A stretch of DNA of 64,000 nucleotides from Gammaproteobacteria bacterium (GTDB lineage: Bacteria > Pseudomonadota > Gammaproteobacteria > Magnimaribacterales > AG-339-G14). Numbering within the stretch: position 1 is the first letter of the stretch; the number at the start of each line of letters is the position of its first letter. Position numbers and translations under genes: made by a program. Location: assembly GCA_019652555.1 (NCBI GenBank), contig BPAJ01000001.1, positions 336,762 to 400,761 of the forward strand, in the 5' to 3' direction. Positions 63,457-64,000 of this stretch are shown here, one piece after another. The notes under the pieces are model-generated. The model was not told where the DNA came from. It made no database searches and was given only the letters and a program-made list of their open reading frames with translations.

Positions 63457-64000
63457 GCTGCTTCTATATAATTATCTTGAATTAAAAATTTAAGTTGCTC
63501 ATTTATTTTTTTATTTTCACCGCTACTTAATAAAATAGATCTAGCTTTTTTTTGCATTTCTCAGTCCTTTAAACAAATTTAACATGTGATATTTTGTTCT
63601 TATTTGATTCTTTGAATCAAGAGAATTTATATACTCAAACATTTCATCAAGAATGGTATTTAGATTTTTGTGTCCATTTTCCTTAGCATAAAATAACTTA
63701 TCAACATCCAGTAACTTGGAAGGATCTTCATAGCAAGTTCTTCCAACCATTATTCCATCCAAGTCTCTGAAATCATTTACTGCCTTTTCAAAATCACTTA
63801 TTCCACCATTAATAATTATATTTATTTTTTTAAAATCTCTTTTATTTTCTTTACTCTTTCATAGTTCAATGGCGGGATTGTTCTATTTTCTTTTGGATCT
63901 AAACCTTTAAGCAATGCAATCCTCGCATGGACATAGAAAGTATTGATTCCTATCTTAGATAATTCAAATATGAAGTCATCAAGACTCTCTTCAATGTCAA
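63453..64000 (-). CDS. dusA: tRNA-dihydrouridine synthase A, 5'-partial, two frame breaks
   Basis: The 5' end lies beyond the window. In minus-strand order: FYVHARIALLKGLDPKENR and the PPLNYERVKK segment, then INGGISDFEKA, DGIMVGRTCYEDPSKLL and MLNLFKGLRNAKK, as in DusA. The first segment ends with a stop at 63822-63824 next to an A7 run (63825-63831 on plus as T7). The second ends TAG at 63541-63543 next to an A8 run (63546-63553). Reading across both restores INIIINGG and then ARSILLSSGENKKINEQLKFL, matching the DusA C-terminus. FMN-dependent reduction of U20/20a in tRNA. Confidence 0.8.

Noticed and set aside
63453-63557. A 34-residue frame on minus with start inside dusA and ATGA overlap with terB, looking like an independent small gene
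   Set aside because: Its sequence ARSILLSSGENKKINEQL continues the DusA C-terminus after a one-base shift at the A8 run, so it is part of dusA.

Overview
The window is AT-rich, very densely packed bacterial DNA. Many neighbouring genes share or abut stop and start codons (ATGA and TAATG overlaps, convergent genes sharing a few bases, TTG and GTG starts). The gene set (type II secretion system, MlaA, monothiol glutaredoxin, PdxJ, FabD, DusA, Gram-negative porin) points to a gammaproteobacterium. The low G+C, tight spacing and lipid-type catabolic genes resemble streamlined marine lineages such as SAR86. That placement is inference from gene content, not from a marker phylogeny.

Layout. 1-4808: 3' part of a giant cadherin/nidogen-type surface protein. 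4853-8236: a voltage-gated cation channel, a steroid 5-alpha-reductase-like membrane enzyme and several small membrane or unknown proteins. 8313-8387: tRNA-Gly(UCC). 8400-12033: MBL hydrolase, epoxide hydrolase, VOC protein and sulfatase. 12061-14334: reverse transsulfuration pair (cystathionine beta-synthase and a gamma-lyase/synthase) behind a 45-residue basic protein. 14404-25843: CoA-based catabolic island with two acyl-CoA synthetases, two enoyl-CoA hydratases, three SDRs, a FAH-family hydrolase and a tandem DsbA/HCCA-isomerase-like protein. 25930-36827: phosphate island (phoB, broken phoR, ppx, ppk2, porin, aquaglyceroporin, arsenate reductase, pstSCAB) with recognisable Pho boxes. 36803-47634: prepilin peptidase and gspCDEFGIJKLMN. 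47635-52546: hydrolases, TauE-type transporter, pdxJ, grxD, DUF3187 protein. 52585-64000: argG, fabD, an aromatic-ring monooxygenase/dioxygenase/SDR cluster, a ferredoxin-NADP reductase, metG in two pieces, mlaA, a serine hydrolase, a TerB-like protein and the 3' part of dusA.

How it fits together. The phosphate island combines sensing (PhoB and a damaged PhoR), outer-membrane entry (porin), high-affinity uptake (PstSCAB), polyphosphate handling (PPK2, Ppx) and apparently handling of the arsenate that enters with phosphate (ArsC plus an aquaglyceroporin as an arsenite exit). The secretion operon lacks gspH, and its GspE lacks the usual four-cysteine metal-binding module.

Caution. At least eight frame breaks interrupt otherwise well-conserved proteins: the surface protein, VOC protein, sulfatase, phoR at four points, dusA at two, and possibly metG. 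Several lie at A/T runs, so uncorrected sequencing error is a live explanation and should be excluded before biology is read into them. I saw no CRISPR array, insertion sequence, prophage, rRNA or integrase. No gene-free stretch exceeds 300 bases; the longest is 30769-31029, which holds a terminator and a Pho-box array.
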